A DNA stretch of 64,000 nucleotides from contig NOWV01000247.1 in the NCBI GenBank assembly GCA_003344405.1, positions 28,296 through 92,295 of the forward strand, written 5' to 3'. Shown one piece after another: positions 1 through 21,123 of this stretch; within the stretch, counting starts at the first letter, position 1, and each line of letters starts with the position of its first letter. The notes under the pieces are model-generated. The model saw only the letters and a program-made list of their open reading frames with translations. It was not told the DNA's origin and made no database searches. Made by a program: the position numbers and the translations under genes. Origin of the DNA: Trichoplax sp. H2 (lineage: Eukaryota > Placozoa > Uniplacotomia > Trichoplacea).

Positions 1-124
1 GTTAAAGTTTCTTTTGCAACGATAGCATGACGATAGCTATGATGGCCATTTCAATCTGGTTAAGCTTTGAGGGAATGAGCTTGCCTATACCAGAAAATCG
101 ATATTAAGTATTTACTTTTTCTAG

Positions 125-3100
125 TGTATGCAGCATGGATGCTACCTCATCTTTTACTTGCCATGATTACCTGGCCGAATGTCTTTGATAAAATGATATC
201 TGGAGCTGGTAAGGATTATCGTATATTTAAAATCTAGATATCGTATCATAAGTTTTATCGTTTGTTCAATTATACTATTGAAGTTGTATATGACATTATT
301 CTGAATGTAATATCTAAATCTTGGGAATAGTAAGGTAAACTTTAGGAGATACATAAAGAATTGATAACATTTAAATTGCTTTAGACTTAATGCTACCGGG
401 TGTGACGGCAGTGAGCCATGTTGAATGGGTAAAGCATCAAGCATGTACTATAGCACTTAGCGACTGTTTGTAAGTTTAATTCTGTATAAGGATTGAAATG
501 ACGCTGTATGTTCCCGCAAAGAAATGATAAATAAATGATACTTTTACAACTTCCCGTTACAGAGTTCCAGTTGCTGTTGGTTTAACAGCTGTGTCACATC
601 AACAAGCCAAAGATGCTAGAATGAGAGGCAAAGGGGTCTATGTGTTGCATACTTATCGGGATTACCTATGGTAAATCGATAAATGAGCTTTCTGAATGTG
701 TGCCTGTATTGATTGTGAAATAATGAATAGGAAAATTACTTAAGCGAGATTAAATCAATGGATATGCCTTGCTTGTAATAGGGAATTTGGAACGAAATGC
801 AAGGCGCCAACACAATGCATGATAAGTACTTATTCCTTGAGAGGATCTACAGACACACTACAATTAGGTAATTTTATGGCTATTTTCATTTCTTATAATA
901 TTACAAACTAGAAGATGTTGCTTGCTAATAAAAATTATTTCTTTAGAAAACTTAGCAATAGCTAATGATCTGGATCTATGTGAAGGTAGTAAATTGAATT
1001 ACTAAAAATACCAATCGTAAAATCTAAACTTCATGGATGAATATTATAAATAATTCTCGATTTGTAATTAGAACAAGAAAGTATAGACCAAAGCGGGATG
1101 AATGAAATGGAAGGATCGGCTGCGTTAAATATAACGACAACAGCAACAGATGAGAGTAAACAAATCGACGACCCTTGCAAAGTGGATAGTAACAACGATA
1201 GTACAGGGCGAGAAGGTGCTACTGAAGAGAGTACCCAAGAAGCAGAAGGAACTGCAACTGAAAACTCTGAAGTTGCCATAAATCCAACAGGTAATCACCA
1301 TCACGTTTTATAGATTTGCTCATACAGTATTCGTAGTACATTAATTTAACTTCGCTTTTAGCTAATTTTCTTGGGCAGTTGCAATTTTATCGAGCCACTT
1401 TATCCGTAAAAGGATATAAGTTCGTATCTTTAACTTGTCTAAGCAATCAAATTAATCTGTGTTTGTTTATATTCTACCATTGCAGATACTATGGATCAAC
1501 TATATCAGAAATGTTTTATGAAGGCAGTCATTTCTTGCTTGCGAAACAAGACAGAACTACCCTTACTCGCTAGTTCTTTTAATAGAATTATGCAATCATA
1601 TTGGTAATACAGTATGTAATTTGTTAGTCTTCTAAGATCTAGAGGATATTGTATACTTAATTATGTAATATTATTTTAGTGAAGAGGGTGAAAATTTAAA
1701 CATCAAGAAATCTAGCTATAAGAAGGTATTTATATCATAAAGTTGTAGCTTACTACAATTTCTTATCAAGATGGTGTAGAATCAATTACGAATGCTGATA
1801 TAGAAAATTGTTTATTTGAAACTTGCTGTAGTTCCTAACTTTTCTGAAAGTAATGAAGGAACGGGGTATAATTGATTTCAAAGATACTGCGCGTGGAGTG
1901 CAAAGCATTACAACTATACAGCGTGGACATCCAGAGTATGCTTTTAGGATTACCTTAACTTAATATAAATAAAAATTTCACGTATATAAAATGCGTTATA
2001 ATATTTGATAGGGTCAAGGCCTTTGCCGCAAATTATCCAGTTGAAGAAGTAACCGAAATTCCTAGCGAATCGAATGACGATGCTTTAGTTTGGGAAAAGG
2101 TTTAATTTGCTAGTTATTTTAAGAATTAACTCTCATCTTTACCGACTTTAAATGTTAATAACTAATATTAACACAATATATTAGGGTCCAATAATTGAAG
2201 AGTTATATATGGCTAATAAACAGACAGCCTTCATCTTCAGTAATTTAGATTGGTAAATAAATCAATATTATTAATTTACTAAGATTAATCTTAATATCAT
2301 GTAAACGCATCATTACCGATCATTTCCTAGACTATTTTAATATAAATATGTTCTTAAACCGTAGGAAGAACAAATTATTTAATGTAGCTGACGTTAGAGC
2401 AGCTATAACGTCCTATATAAAAGCTCATGATCTCATTAATCCACATCAGACGCGGTATAGTCGTATAAATATCAATTGCTTATAGTGACCGCAAATAGAT
2501 CTGTCTTCTAAGGCTTTGTAATCCAAAATATTTTTTGTACCTTTTAGCCTAGTAAATTTAAATGATGCTTTGGGAAACTGTTTATTAACCAAGAATGATA
2601 AAGGCAATGCTTTATCTTGGGAGGAAATTATGAAGCGTTTTACGGCAAAAATGAGTAATTGCCATCAGATTATACTACCTAACGATGATAGACCAATTTT
2701 GAGGTATAATTTAGCTTACTGGATGTAATACAAGCAAGATAGATGAATTTATGCTGTAGATCGGCATACCAAATAGAATGAAATTTTATTGTCTTATGAT
2801 TACGACAGAAAAGGAAAGGTTGATTTAATCAATGTATCGATTGTTCGAAGAAGTGGTAACAAGAAAGTAACGCTCATTGATAATCTAGAAAGCTTTGGCA
2901 TACCTGTTGATAAATTTATGCACACATTGCAGAATATGGCCGCTGCAAGTACATGTAGTAAGTCTGCTAATGAAACTGTATTTGTTTGTAGCATATCGAT
3001 CTTATTACGGTAACAATGCTGTCGTAAGCTGATTCAAGCTACCTGAAAGCGATCTTTTATGTGGATTTTTGGAATGGTCATTGTCAGGATATTTTAAACT

Positions 3101-3383
3101 TTTATAAAATTTGAACAATTGGTATGTTATATTTTTAAAGCCTATTCAGTACCTGGGAAAAAGAGTACTGGGACGCAAGTTATGGTTCAGGGAAGTCAAA
3201 TTAAAATTGTATCAAGAATTTTAATTGGTTAGTGCGTAACTAATGGTATTAAATAATAATCAGGAAATAGTATTTTATGGCGAATCCTAAAGAATCATAA
3301 CCTTTGATTGATATTTGATACGGCATTTTCTATTAGAAAATTTGAAGATACCCAAGAAATTTATAACAGGGATTGGTAAATAG
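125..3383 (+). CDS. EIF2D: Eukaryotic translation initiation factor 2D (ligatin), 5' end outside window
   Basis: EIF2D delivers tRNA to the ribosomal P site without GTP and helps recycle or re-initiate 40S subunits in the cytoplasm. Fifteen exons can be read with continuous phase: 125-208, 385-469, 563-670, 782-867, 1072-1290, 1486-1603, 1680-1725, 1832-1935, 2012-2099, 2185-2252, 2365-2454, 2548-2703, 2809-2957, 3141-3227 and 3337-3383 (TAG). In order they give the PUA region (VPVAVGLTAVSHQQAKDAR, then VYVLHTYRDYLW), an acidic linker, a winged-helix part (LPLLASSF ... IKKSSYKK), the SWIB/MDM2-like part (ADVRAAITSYIKAHDLINP) and the C-terminal SUI1 domain (VRRSGNKKVTLIDNLESFGI). The stop follows a short IPKKFITGIGK tail. 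The domain order and local matches are those of animal EIF2D. The N-terminal exons lie left of the window; no coding can be assigned at 1-124. TADA3 starts 1.3 kb downstream on the same strand. Confidence 0.94.
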
Positions 3384-4685
3384 AAATGGAGGCATTATAC
3401 AAACCTGGCAGGACATGGTCTCTAGCCACTATTTTAATATTTGAATTAATAAATAAAAAGAATTAACGTTGCAGCTATTTTGAGTCAAACCGTGCCTATC
3501 GAAGACGTTGGTTTACTTGCTTGGTATATCCGAACTGATCCATCCCATTTTAACCAAGTTATAGGAAGCGCTAGGTGTACTAGAAAATTGATTACAGTAT
3601 AAGCCCAATTACTGTACATGAAGTTAATAAAAATTACAGTCCATTTTTTGTCTCATGCTCACTGGTATCATATCTAATCTGAGGAAATAAATACCATGCA
3701 GTTCTCTATAGATAGCAATCGTAGACAGTGCATGATTACTACTGCATAACTATATTATGATTGCATTTCTCTGTATTCCTGTTCTGTATATAAAAGGTAA
3801 AAAGGGGGCAATAATAGCCTTTATTATAATTTATAAATCGAGGACTGCACATGGTAGCAGAACTGTTCTTGCTTATTGGTGCAGTAAAACCAATTTCAGT
3901 TATATTAATATTCAAGACAAATACACTCGCTTGCTGAACTAATTTATCTTTCCCCGACACTCGGGCAGTTTCGACTTTCGATAGTATGAATGATAATCCT
4001 ATAGTGTGCGCGTATACGAGCGCTATTACTGCAAAGTATATAATGGAAGCAAAATATCTACTTGATAGTGCTAGTATCTTACTGTGCTATCCATTTTTTG
4101 AAGCACTATAAAATCATTTTATACATTCATTTTGAATTATAATCAAATACTTCTCCATATCCTATAATCCATCCCCGGTGGGAATTGCCCCTAGTAAATG
4201 GGTAGTAAGGTAGCCTCTGTCCATCTGTCAGACCTGGTTCGTCTACAAATCCTGATCACAATAGAGAACATTAGACTTTGCTTCATTGAATGTATGTTTC
4301 TTTTGCCTATTTATACTTCAGGCTTGCTCTCTAATTTTAAATAACATTCTCAATTTCTTCTTGACTCCTTATTCAGTAGCTGTGTTACAACTACGATTCC
4401 TTACTCATTAATTCCCCTTTAATTAAGACACTCCAGCCTCCGTTTCCAATAACGCCATGTTGAGTACTGTTGTCGTTTGCGCAGTCTCAGTCTGCTACGT
4501 GCGCCATTGCCTGACTAGAACAAAGAAAGAAAAGCAACAGACGACCAAGGAGGGAGGTATACCAAACCTAGGTTAATAAATACTAGTCTAGTATAGAATC
4601 AAATGTGGAATAGGGTGTGGAGACTAGGAGATTTTCTTGCAGTCGCCAATGCTAGCGAAGCACAAGATTGCAAACTCTGCCGGAA
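3384..4685. other. Intergenic EIF2D-TADA3 spacer with presumed TADA3 promoter
   Basis: About 1.3 kb without a supportable gene. The EIF2D 3' UTR and poly(A) site should lie at the left end. The stretch from about 4430 to 4680 is less AT-rich than its surroundings and directly precedes the TADA3 start codon, so it is the natural place for that promoter. No TATA box or other motif stands out. Short open frames here (for example 3757-3942) have no recognisable features. Confidence 0.5.
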
Positions 4686-7614
4686 ATGAGCTCGCAATCT
4701 GATCATCATGGCAATATGTCCAAGCGCAACAGTGAACATCCACTTCAGGTTTGTAAAGGATAAAGTAGAATGTCCAAGGATGCTATTTTGAGCTAGTAGA
4801 TGTTTGCTAGACAGCGTTGATGATTTTACTTGGCCATTGAGTATGTGATAGGAAGAATAATGATAATCAATGGCAAGTCGATAGAAATGAGGGTGGATGG
4901 AAATCGTAATGTTATACTATTGTATGGATTGTTATCTACTGTATGGGTTACTATATAGCCAGACAAGACTGGTTGCTAGAGTAACGTCAATGATAATCCC
5001 ATCGTAGAATGATGGAGTAATCGACAAGATCGATTATTATTTTTATTACTACTTATGTTATGAATAGAATCCTACTGTAAGCAAACTTAGTACTCATAAT
5101 AGTATTATCTATTTTTTGGATAGTATTATAGCTTTAAACATATAGACCATATGAAATCATGCCCACAATATACCTCACTATTGCAACATGCTGTCGATGA
5201 TGCACCTCAAATCACGGACGAGATGTTGGATTCATTAAATACTGAATTAACCTTATTGGAGAAGTCCATTAGTGAAAGAGCGCAACGATTAGGGACAGAA
5301 TTAGAGGTAAGTCTACTCTGTTATGTTCTAATGGATAGATTTACAGCACTACAGTAGATAGAATCATAGAACAATCAAGCAATTTTCAAGCACTATGAAA
5401 GACATCCAAAAGCTTGATTCCACTCAGTCTATATGTACATAGATATATCTATATAGTGGCTCGATTTTATTCAAGAATATATCTTCCCCTTGTTTATACC
5501 TCAATATTAAATTGAAATTGAAAAATATAGTTACGGTATGTATTTTTCTATTTTATAAATATAGATTGTTGTTGATTGGTTGGACCGGAAAGATAAGAAG
5601 GATTCTAAAGGGAGTGCATCATCTGATTTGCAAAATAGTGAAAGTTCTGATCATAATAAACAATCAACGCCTGGATTGAAAAGAAGTACACACGGTAATA
5701 AACATAAATTTACTTATTGACTGCATGGAGTCGTACATCTCGATACAACAGGGTAGATTGATAGGATCTGCTAATAAATGACAGCATTTCCTTAATATCC
5801 GTTAAGTAGAGTTGTAAACTTACTTAGTCCTAGTGTAGGTCGAGCTCAACTTGAATTTATTTACAAATACTCAACATTATCCGAATCAGCAATGGTATAT
5901 TTAATAATATGGATTCAGTCTCATCTTACAATCTGATTTTGATATCTTGAAGACGATCAGTTGAATAAGAAGCAAAAACTGAAGGGCAACTTAAGTAAGA
6001 AACAAAAGAAGAAACATAAAGCTAAAGATGTCCCTGTACCAGTAGGTTAGTTCTTTGCATTACAATTGATAATATTTTTCCTACGTATTTCATATCGATG
6101 AACTATAAAATGGGTTGACGTTGTTCGATAATTGATCTAATTATGCCAATCTAACTGCTGCTAGCTATATTGATTACGACGCGTATTAGTAATCTTATCA
6201 AATTGAATCAAACTACTGTCACCAATTCTCTTTAATTCTCTTTAAATTAATCCTTTAATAATTCATAACTTTACAAACTTTTCAGTAATGTAGCTATAAT
6301 TTAAGTAAAATTGTCACAAGAATAACAACAGCAATGTTAGGTAATACGTATTTTGTACTATTAAATGATTGAAGATAACGATAAAAAATTAAAGACTGAC
6401 GCACCAACGCGATTTTGGGCAGCCGTTGATTCTTATTGTACTGATATTACACAAGAAGATATTAAAATATTGGATCAATTACTAGAATGTGAAGATTACT
6501 CGGAATATTATACGGTATGATTAAACTATATTCCCGTCTACATATACATACGTTAGTGTCCGATATAGTGGTAATACTGTATTGCTAAGATTTTATTATT
6601 ACCAGCTAATATCGATAAAATTTGATAATCAATAATTGTTTACTTGAATTTAATTGCCGGCTTATATCGTAATATCAAGATGCCACCTTTGGGGATGCAT
6701 TATACAAAACGTTGGGCTAAAGAAGATCTATTAGAGGAAAGAAGTCAAGGAAAGCGTGCTGCTGAAGCGGAAGGCAATATCAATGAAGACCACGTTGATG
6801 ATCTCAACAAAACTAATCAAGAAATTGATTCTTTATTAAGAAGTAATAACAATAAAAACTCTTACACTGACGACAGTGATGACTACTGCCCTGTTGGTGC
6901 ATTAACTCAACGGTTGCTTGCATCGTTGGTGGAAGAGAATATTGTTGCCCCTGCACCTATACAAATCTACGGTAGTGAGAGCACTGGCGGTGACGGCAAC
7001 AGCAATCATGATAACACTAAATCACGCCTCAATTCCAATGAACGCGATTTATCACAAGTAGGCTGTTTCGCTAACTTTATGATGCAACCAACCACTAATT
7101 GCATTACTTAATACTATCGGCTTTAAATTTAGTTATACCGTATTATCGACTGAATTGCCACAACTATTGATCTAGTGCATGTTCAATTTTTTATTATCAT
7201 TAGGTTTCACAATGGAAAACTCTTGATAAACGTATTCGTGAGGAGTTAATTACATTAAATATAATTTCACGAAGTGATATTGTTGCTGATTCTGATGGAA
7301 GAAATAATGACGACGAAGATGAAGTTTTAAGTGAATTACACCGACGTCAGCAAGAATTAAAAGCAGTTAATCAAGAAAACGTTGCTTTCATTCAACAATT
7401 AAAGGAAGCAAGTATCCGAGAAACAAAGCGACAAAAACTATTACAATCTGTTCGAGTTTGTGACAACGAAGTGATTGATTATTATAAACGTTTTGCTCCT
7501 ACTAAGTCGAAAAAGAAAGGCCTTACAAAAGAAGAAACTGAACGCGCATGGCAGTTGCTTAAAAGTAGACAAGCAGCTATTAATAAACTAAATCAATTTG
7601 ATAGTAGCTTGTAG
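4686..7614 (+). CDS. TADA3: Transcriptional adapter 3 (ADA3), SAGA/ATAC subunit
   Basis: TADA3 bridges the GCN5/PCAF acetyltransferase and TADA2 in the nuclear SAGA and ATAC histone acetyltransferase complexes. Seven exons keep frame: 4686-4748, 5124-5306, 5565-5694, 5953-6045, 6375-6514, 6680-7057 and 7204-7614 (TAG), predicting 465 residues against about 430 in vertebrates. Family landmarks are FKHIDHMKSCPQYTSLL near the N terminus, a lysine-rich segment, APTRFWAAVDSYCTDIT, MPPLGMHYTKRWAKEDLLEE, CPVGALTQRLLASLVEENI, and a C-terminal coiled-coil half with DEVLSELHRRQQELKAVN and VRVCDNEVIDYY. The start is the ATG at 4686, not the internal ATG at 5151. A 63-base first exon ending in HPLQ splices in phase to the TAG acceptor at 5121-5123, giving HPLQYYSFKHIDHMK, which aligns with the vertebrate N terminus. 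The extra length lies mainly in low-complexity loops. Convergent with POLR3B. Confidence 0.96.
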
Positions 7615-8325
7615 TTATTATGTTAACATACCAATATTATCTAATACATAATGTAAAGTATAGTGTTGATGCTGTGGTTAATCGTGCCTCTTACTGCAAC
7701 GAAACTGTAAATACTGCATACCCTTATTTGAACTTATACGGTAATATAGCCATTATCCGTAATGAAAGATGATTTACTTTATAATGCTATAGCAAAATTT
7801 CTAATGTTACAAATTGTTTTATATATCGTTATCCACCCGTAATTATCAAAGGCTTCAGTAATTGACTGTAAGTTAATTAATTTAGTAGAGGAAAACCTTT
7901 ATTTAATTTTGCAACTGTTCTTCACATTCCGCAGAATTTTACTTTCTTGCCTATCAATTACTTTGCAATGTACAGATAATGAGTTTACTAAGCTATTTGT
8001 CGCTTAGTAATGATTGTTCTAAATGATTGATCATTTTTTCTTGCTACTTTGTACAGTTTTAATTCATATTGTAAAAATATATCTTTCGGCAAATCGATTT
8101 ATACAGCCTACATGGCGCAAGTTTATGCCCCACCTTACTAAATAAGCGTGAAAGGATCGATCAAATCGTAAAATTCTCAATCATAAAAAGCATCAAACAA
8201 CGCAAATGCCGAAACAATGTAAAGATGTTATACTCATCATTACCTCAATTGTAATACTTCTTACCAGGGACTTCTTAAGACAAATTTGTCTTAGGAGTCC
8301 CTGCTTCTTACAATATTAAAAACAA
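7615..8325. other. Convergent TADA3-POLR3B 3' region
   Basis: About 0.7 kb between two convergent stop codons, so it should hold both 3' UTRs and both cleavage/polyadenylation sites. It is AT-rich with no coding signal. The only distinct structure is the hairpin at 8264-8300, annotated separately. Confidence 0.5.
8264..8300 (-). other. Near-perfect inverted repeat (hairpin) just after POLR3B stop
   Basis: The arms are AGGGACTTCTTAAGACAAA and TTTGTCTTAGGAGTCCCT, which pair over about 18 positions with one mismatch and one bulged base and essentially no loop. It begins 25 bases past the POLR3B stop codon on the transcribed strand, so it would fold in the POLR3B 3' UTR. The sequence AGGGACT/AGTCCCT at its base is flanked by CTTCTTAC on both sides. 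Whether it is a regulatory RNA hairpin, a transcription pause or termination aid, or the scar of an inserted element cannot be decided here. Confidence 0.6.
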
Positions 8326-17822
<9,497 letters not shown>

Positions 17823-19171
17823 TTCGATTAATGTCTCTATGACCTGTAATTGTGGGGAGCTAGGAGAGAAAGATAATATCACTTAAAATTAGATTCCTCG
17901 TTGGACAGCTTGACAATTACTAAGATGATTACTAAAATGATTTGTATCACCTTAGATTTAATATTCGTCTTAATGCTCTTGCAAGTCCACCACGTCTGCC
18001 TTCATTAACTATTGGTAGGAGAGAACGATCATATGCTTCAAATTTGATTTTTCGTTAGATAGCTGGACTATTACTAAAATGATTTCTATTATCTAGATCT
18101 AAAATGTATCTTAATGCTCTTCCAAGTCTACAGCGTTTACTTTAATGAAGTATTAGTAGGAAAGAAGGAAAATATCCTTCAAATTGGAATTCTCGTCTGA
18201 GAGCTGGGCAAAGCCAGAAATGATTTCTATCACCTACTTTTCCAGATTCACAACGTCTGTCTTACTAAGTTGCATAAGAGAAGAACAATATCCTTAAAGC
18301 TAGAATTTTAGTAGATCTAGAAGAGTAATTTAAGGGATTTCTATTACCTCAATAATGGTTTAAAGTGTTGTTTTGCTCGTCTTTCAGGCTACGAAATGGC
18401 CATCCATTGCAGGGAGAGAAGCTCGCTAGCTGGCAGCTCGCTGACATGGAAACTGTATGGGCACTAGGTACCAACGCAAACAGTGTGAAATTATACTGTT
18501 TACAGTATGACGTAGGGAAGCATGTGGTAGGTCAGTTATCCCTGCAAATTTGGCGTACAGTACGCCGTCTGAGTACGGTACAATCTCACTAATACTTGGC
18601 AATTTGTAAACATGAAGTCATACAGTGCTACAGTATATAATATTGTTAATAGAGATATAAATACTGATAACTTCAGTATGCGCACCATGACTGTCGTCAT
18701 TACTAATGTTTTATACCAGTAAGTGCAAACGATTCCCCGGTACAGTACTGTACTGTAGTCTCGGCAATTTGGATACTGTAGCTGCCAAGCAGAAAAGTGC
18801 TGCAGCCATTGCAAGGCAACATGTCTCCAAATTAGAGCTGCTCCAAGTGCAATTTCGCTGTAGATTTATCGATCTTGTATCAAAGGATGAATTTCGAATG
18901 TAATAGAAAAGATTAAACTTCTAGGTAAGATCATCTACTTTAGTATCAGTGCATAGTTACTCTTTTTAATGGATTTAAAATCTCTCTTTATGAGTTCATT
19001 TCTGCAAGGTAGTAGAAGTAAGTCAAGTCTAGAGCTGCACTCTTTCCCAATTGCAATCAACGCTTTTTTATGCCCAATCGGGAATAACGAGTTTTATTCT
19101 TTTGAATGACCCTTTTCTAGTAGAAACTTTTGTATGTATGAAATTTTGCTCTAACAAGATAAGACTGATTG
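17823..19171. promoter_or_regulatory. Divergent POLR3B/NOL7 intergenic region
   Basis: The two start codons face away from each other across 1.35 kb, so both promoters must lie here. The left part is taken up by a degenerate tandem array (17884-18300). From about 18380 to 18800 the sequence is less AT-rich, with short self-similar pieces around GTACTGTA-type motifs. The last 270 bases before NOL7 are plain AT-rich DNA. I see no TATA box or conserved element that can be named. Open frames at 18365-18592 and 18706-18903 have no family resemblance. Confidence 0.45.
17884..18300. repeat. Degenerate 3-copy minisatellite, unit about 110-150 bp
   Basis: Three successive diverged copies share the order TAGATT..TCGTT.., GCTGGA/TTGACAATTACTAA, AAAATGATTTCTATTA-like, TTAATGCTCTTCCAAGTC, then a GGTAGGAGAGAA-like segment and CTTCAAATT. 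They start near 17884, 18034 and 18181. Units are about 148-150 bases with the third shortened. Copy divergence is high, so this is an old array. Confidence 0.75.
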
Positions 19172-20595
19172 ATGGCACCTAAAAAAGGACGTAAAGGAAA
19201 GTCCATTAATACTACAGCGAAGAAGAATAAGAAAGAAGCGATTGATAATCTAGATAAGGCTGAACCTGCTAGCAACCTCGATGATGATGCTCGTCTAAAT
19301 GATGATAAGGTCGCGGATGAAGTGGATCTATCTACAATCCAGCAGCAACACATCGATCAAGATGAAGTGCCTGAAATGGTATCATTTAATCAATCGAAGG
19401 AAGATGCATACAAATTAAAAGCCGAATATTCCAAAGTGAAACAACGGTAGGATGATTTGCGCAAGCACTTTGTTAGAACACCTATTCTATATTAGTAATT
19501 TTTTTTCACAATGTTCAATGCCGATATCACAATTGACAATAAATGAAAATGTAAACTATCCTTCGAGTAGGGTATGTGCAAGCCTTTCAAGCTGTAGTTT
19601 AAAAGGCTATGTAATTGATGATTATGTTTTCTACATTCTTGGCTAATATTTACGAAACTTTTATAGAAATACAAAGTTAATCTAATCATAGTCTATATTG
19701 TACAACGTTTCTATCTTCTATTGCACGTAGATTGAATTTTAATTGATTCATGTCAACATAACTAATGTTTCTTAGGATTAAAGATATTCGTAAGGAAAAG
19801 CAAAATAGGCATCAGGTTACCAAGGTAACTATGCATCGATTGCAGTTGTAGCTGTTGTACAAGTTTTAGCCATGCTTTCTTTTGATTGAATGCATTGAAC
19901 TGAATCTAACTTAAAATGTTGGGAAAGTTACAAACTGAAATCATAATTAACCTTTAACTTAGGCCAAGGAAAAATCGACACGCGAGATCTTACCACTTGA
20001 TGTTCTTCAAGCTGCTATAAAATATAAAGATAGGTATCGTCTAAAATAATCGATCATTTTTCTCAGAAAAGAAGTGAAGATCATTCTATTAATCCTGTAT
20101 ATTGCGGGTAGTGTAAAAAATTCTAGCGCTCTTACTAACAAAGTACAAGTCTACAATCGAAAACTGCCGACTTCCAAAAAGCAAACTAGAAATAGAAAAT
20201 TTCGGTATGTCATTGTGACAAATAGTTACACATTTTTTAATATACTATCATTCTTCAAAGAGAATCGTAACTACGCAAGCTCTCGAAATATTGATCTATG
20301 AAAATATAGAGAATGAACTGTAGGCAACAGTCACTATTATTTTTGCAAACTAACGTTGGATCAATCAATCAAATATAATAATATAATTTATAGAGCGAAA
20401 AAAGGGCCCGCTAAAGGAACTTCATTTGTCAACATATCAAAAGATATGCCCATAGAGGTTTCTGACACTACTTCAAAATTCCTGAATAATCGCTTATTTG
20501 GTACACGGATTACAAGAAATAGTACTATGAACGTACTGTCCAACAAATACAAGAACAGAAGTCATCGACCTGCAATCAAGTTTAAGAAAACTTAA
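19172..20595 (+). CDS. NOL7: Nucleolar protein 7 homologue (NUC129 family)
   Basis: NOL7 is a small basic nucleolar protein linked to pre-rRNA processing in the small-subunit processome. Exons: 19172-19446, 19776-19824, 19963-20033, a fourth ending at 20204, and 20394-20595 (TAA). The N terminus is lysine-rich then acidic (MAPKKGRKGKS ... DDDARLNDD). It is followed by the family's PEMVSFNQSKEDAYK signature, RKEKQNRHQVTK, EILPLDVLQAA, and the conserved C-terminal FLNNRLFGTRITRNST with a basic tail ending KFKKT. The fourth exon has two in-frame acceptor choices. Starting at 20067 adds a hydrophobic stretch (KIILLILYIAG) that is odd for a nucleolar protein. Starting at 20127 removes it, giving 224 rather than 244 residues, and I favour the latter. 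The ATG at 19172 is the only one in frame before the conserved part. Convergent with SAP30BP. Confidence 0.87.
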
Positions 20596-21123
20596 AAACA
20601 ACTGTGCTAGCACAACTTTTTAACTAAATCTAAGGAAGACCGTTTTATTAGATAAATAGGCCAAGAGTTTATGGTGCTATTTCACAACAGTCATTGTGTA
20701 GTAATTGCTACCAACAGTTAATTACAATTATGATATGATAATGTAGCACTGAAGGTAAATGACATAATGAAATTTAGACTATGTACAAAGATGACATACT
20801 GCCACGACACAAATTGTTCTGAATCGATGTGCTATTTACAGCGTTCTAATAATAAAGAACGAATAAAACAGATATTAAGCTATGAAGAAGAAATGTTTAC
20901 AGCAACTTGAGTGTCAAATATACTTTTAGTAATAGAACGAATATCGATATTTCAAACATACTTTAAGGAGTTCAATGAAAAAATACAATCAAACCAAATT
21001 GGTCGAATAGCTAATTATAAGAGCTATTTTCAAAGTAAAAATTTGACACTCCTCATACTAATAGATTTCATTTGATCTTCCTATACAGTACAAATTTCAA
21101 TTTATGATCTGTTTCGATGAATC
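20596..21123. other. Convergent NOL7-SAP30BP 3' region
   Basis: Half a kilobase between two stop codons, expected to hold both 3' UTRs. AT-rich, with no coding signal or repeat that I can see. Confidence 0.5.

Noticed and set aside
5151-5357. TADA3 translation start at 5151
   Set aside because: The upstream exon 4686-4748 joins in phase and restores the family N terminus; the ATG at 5151 is internal (DHMKSCP).
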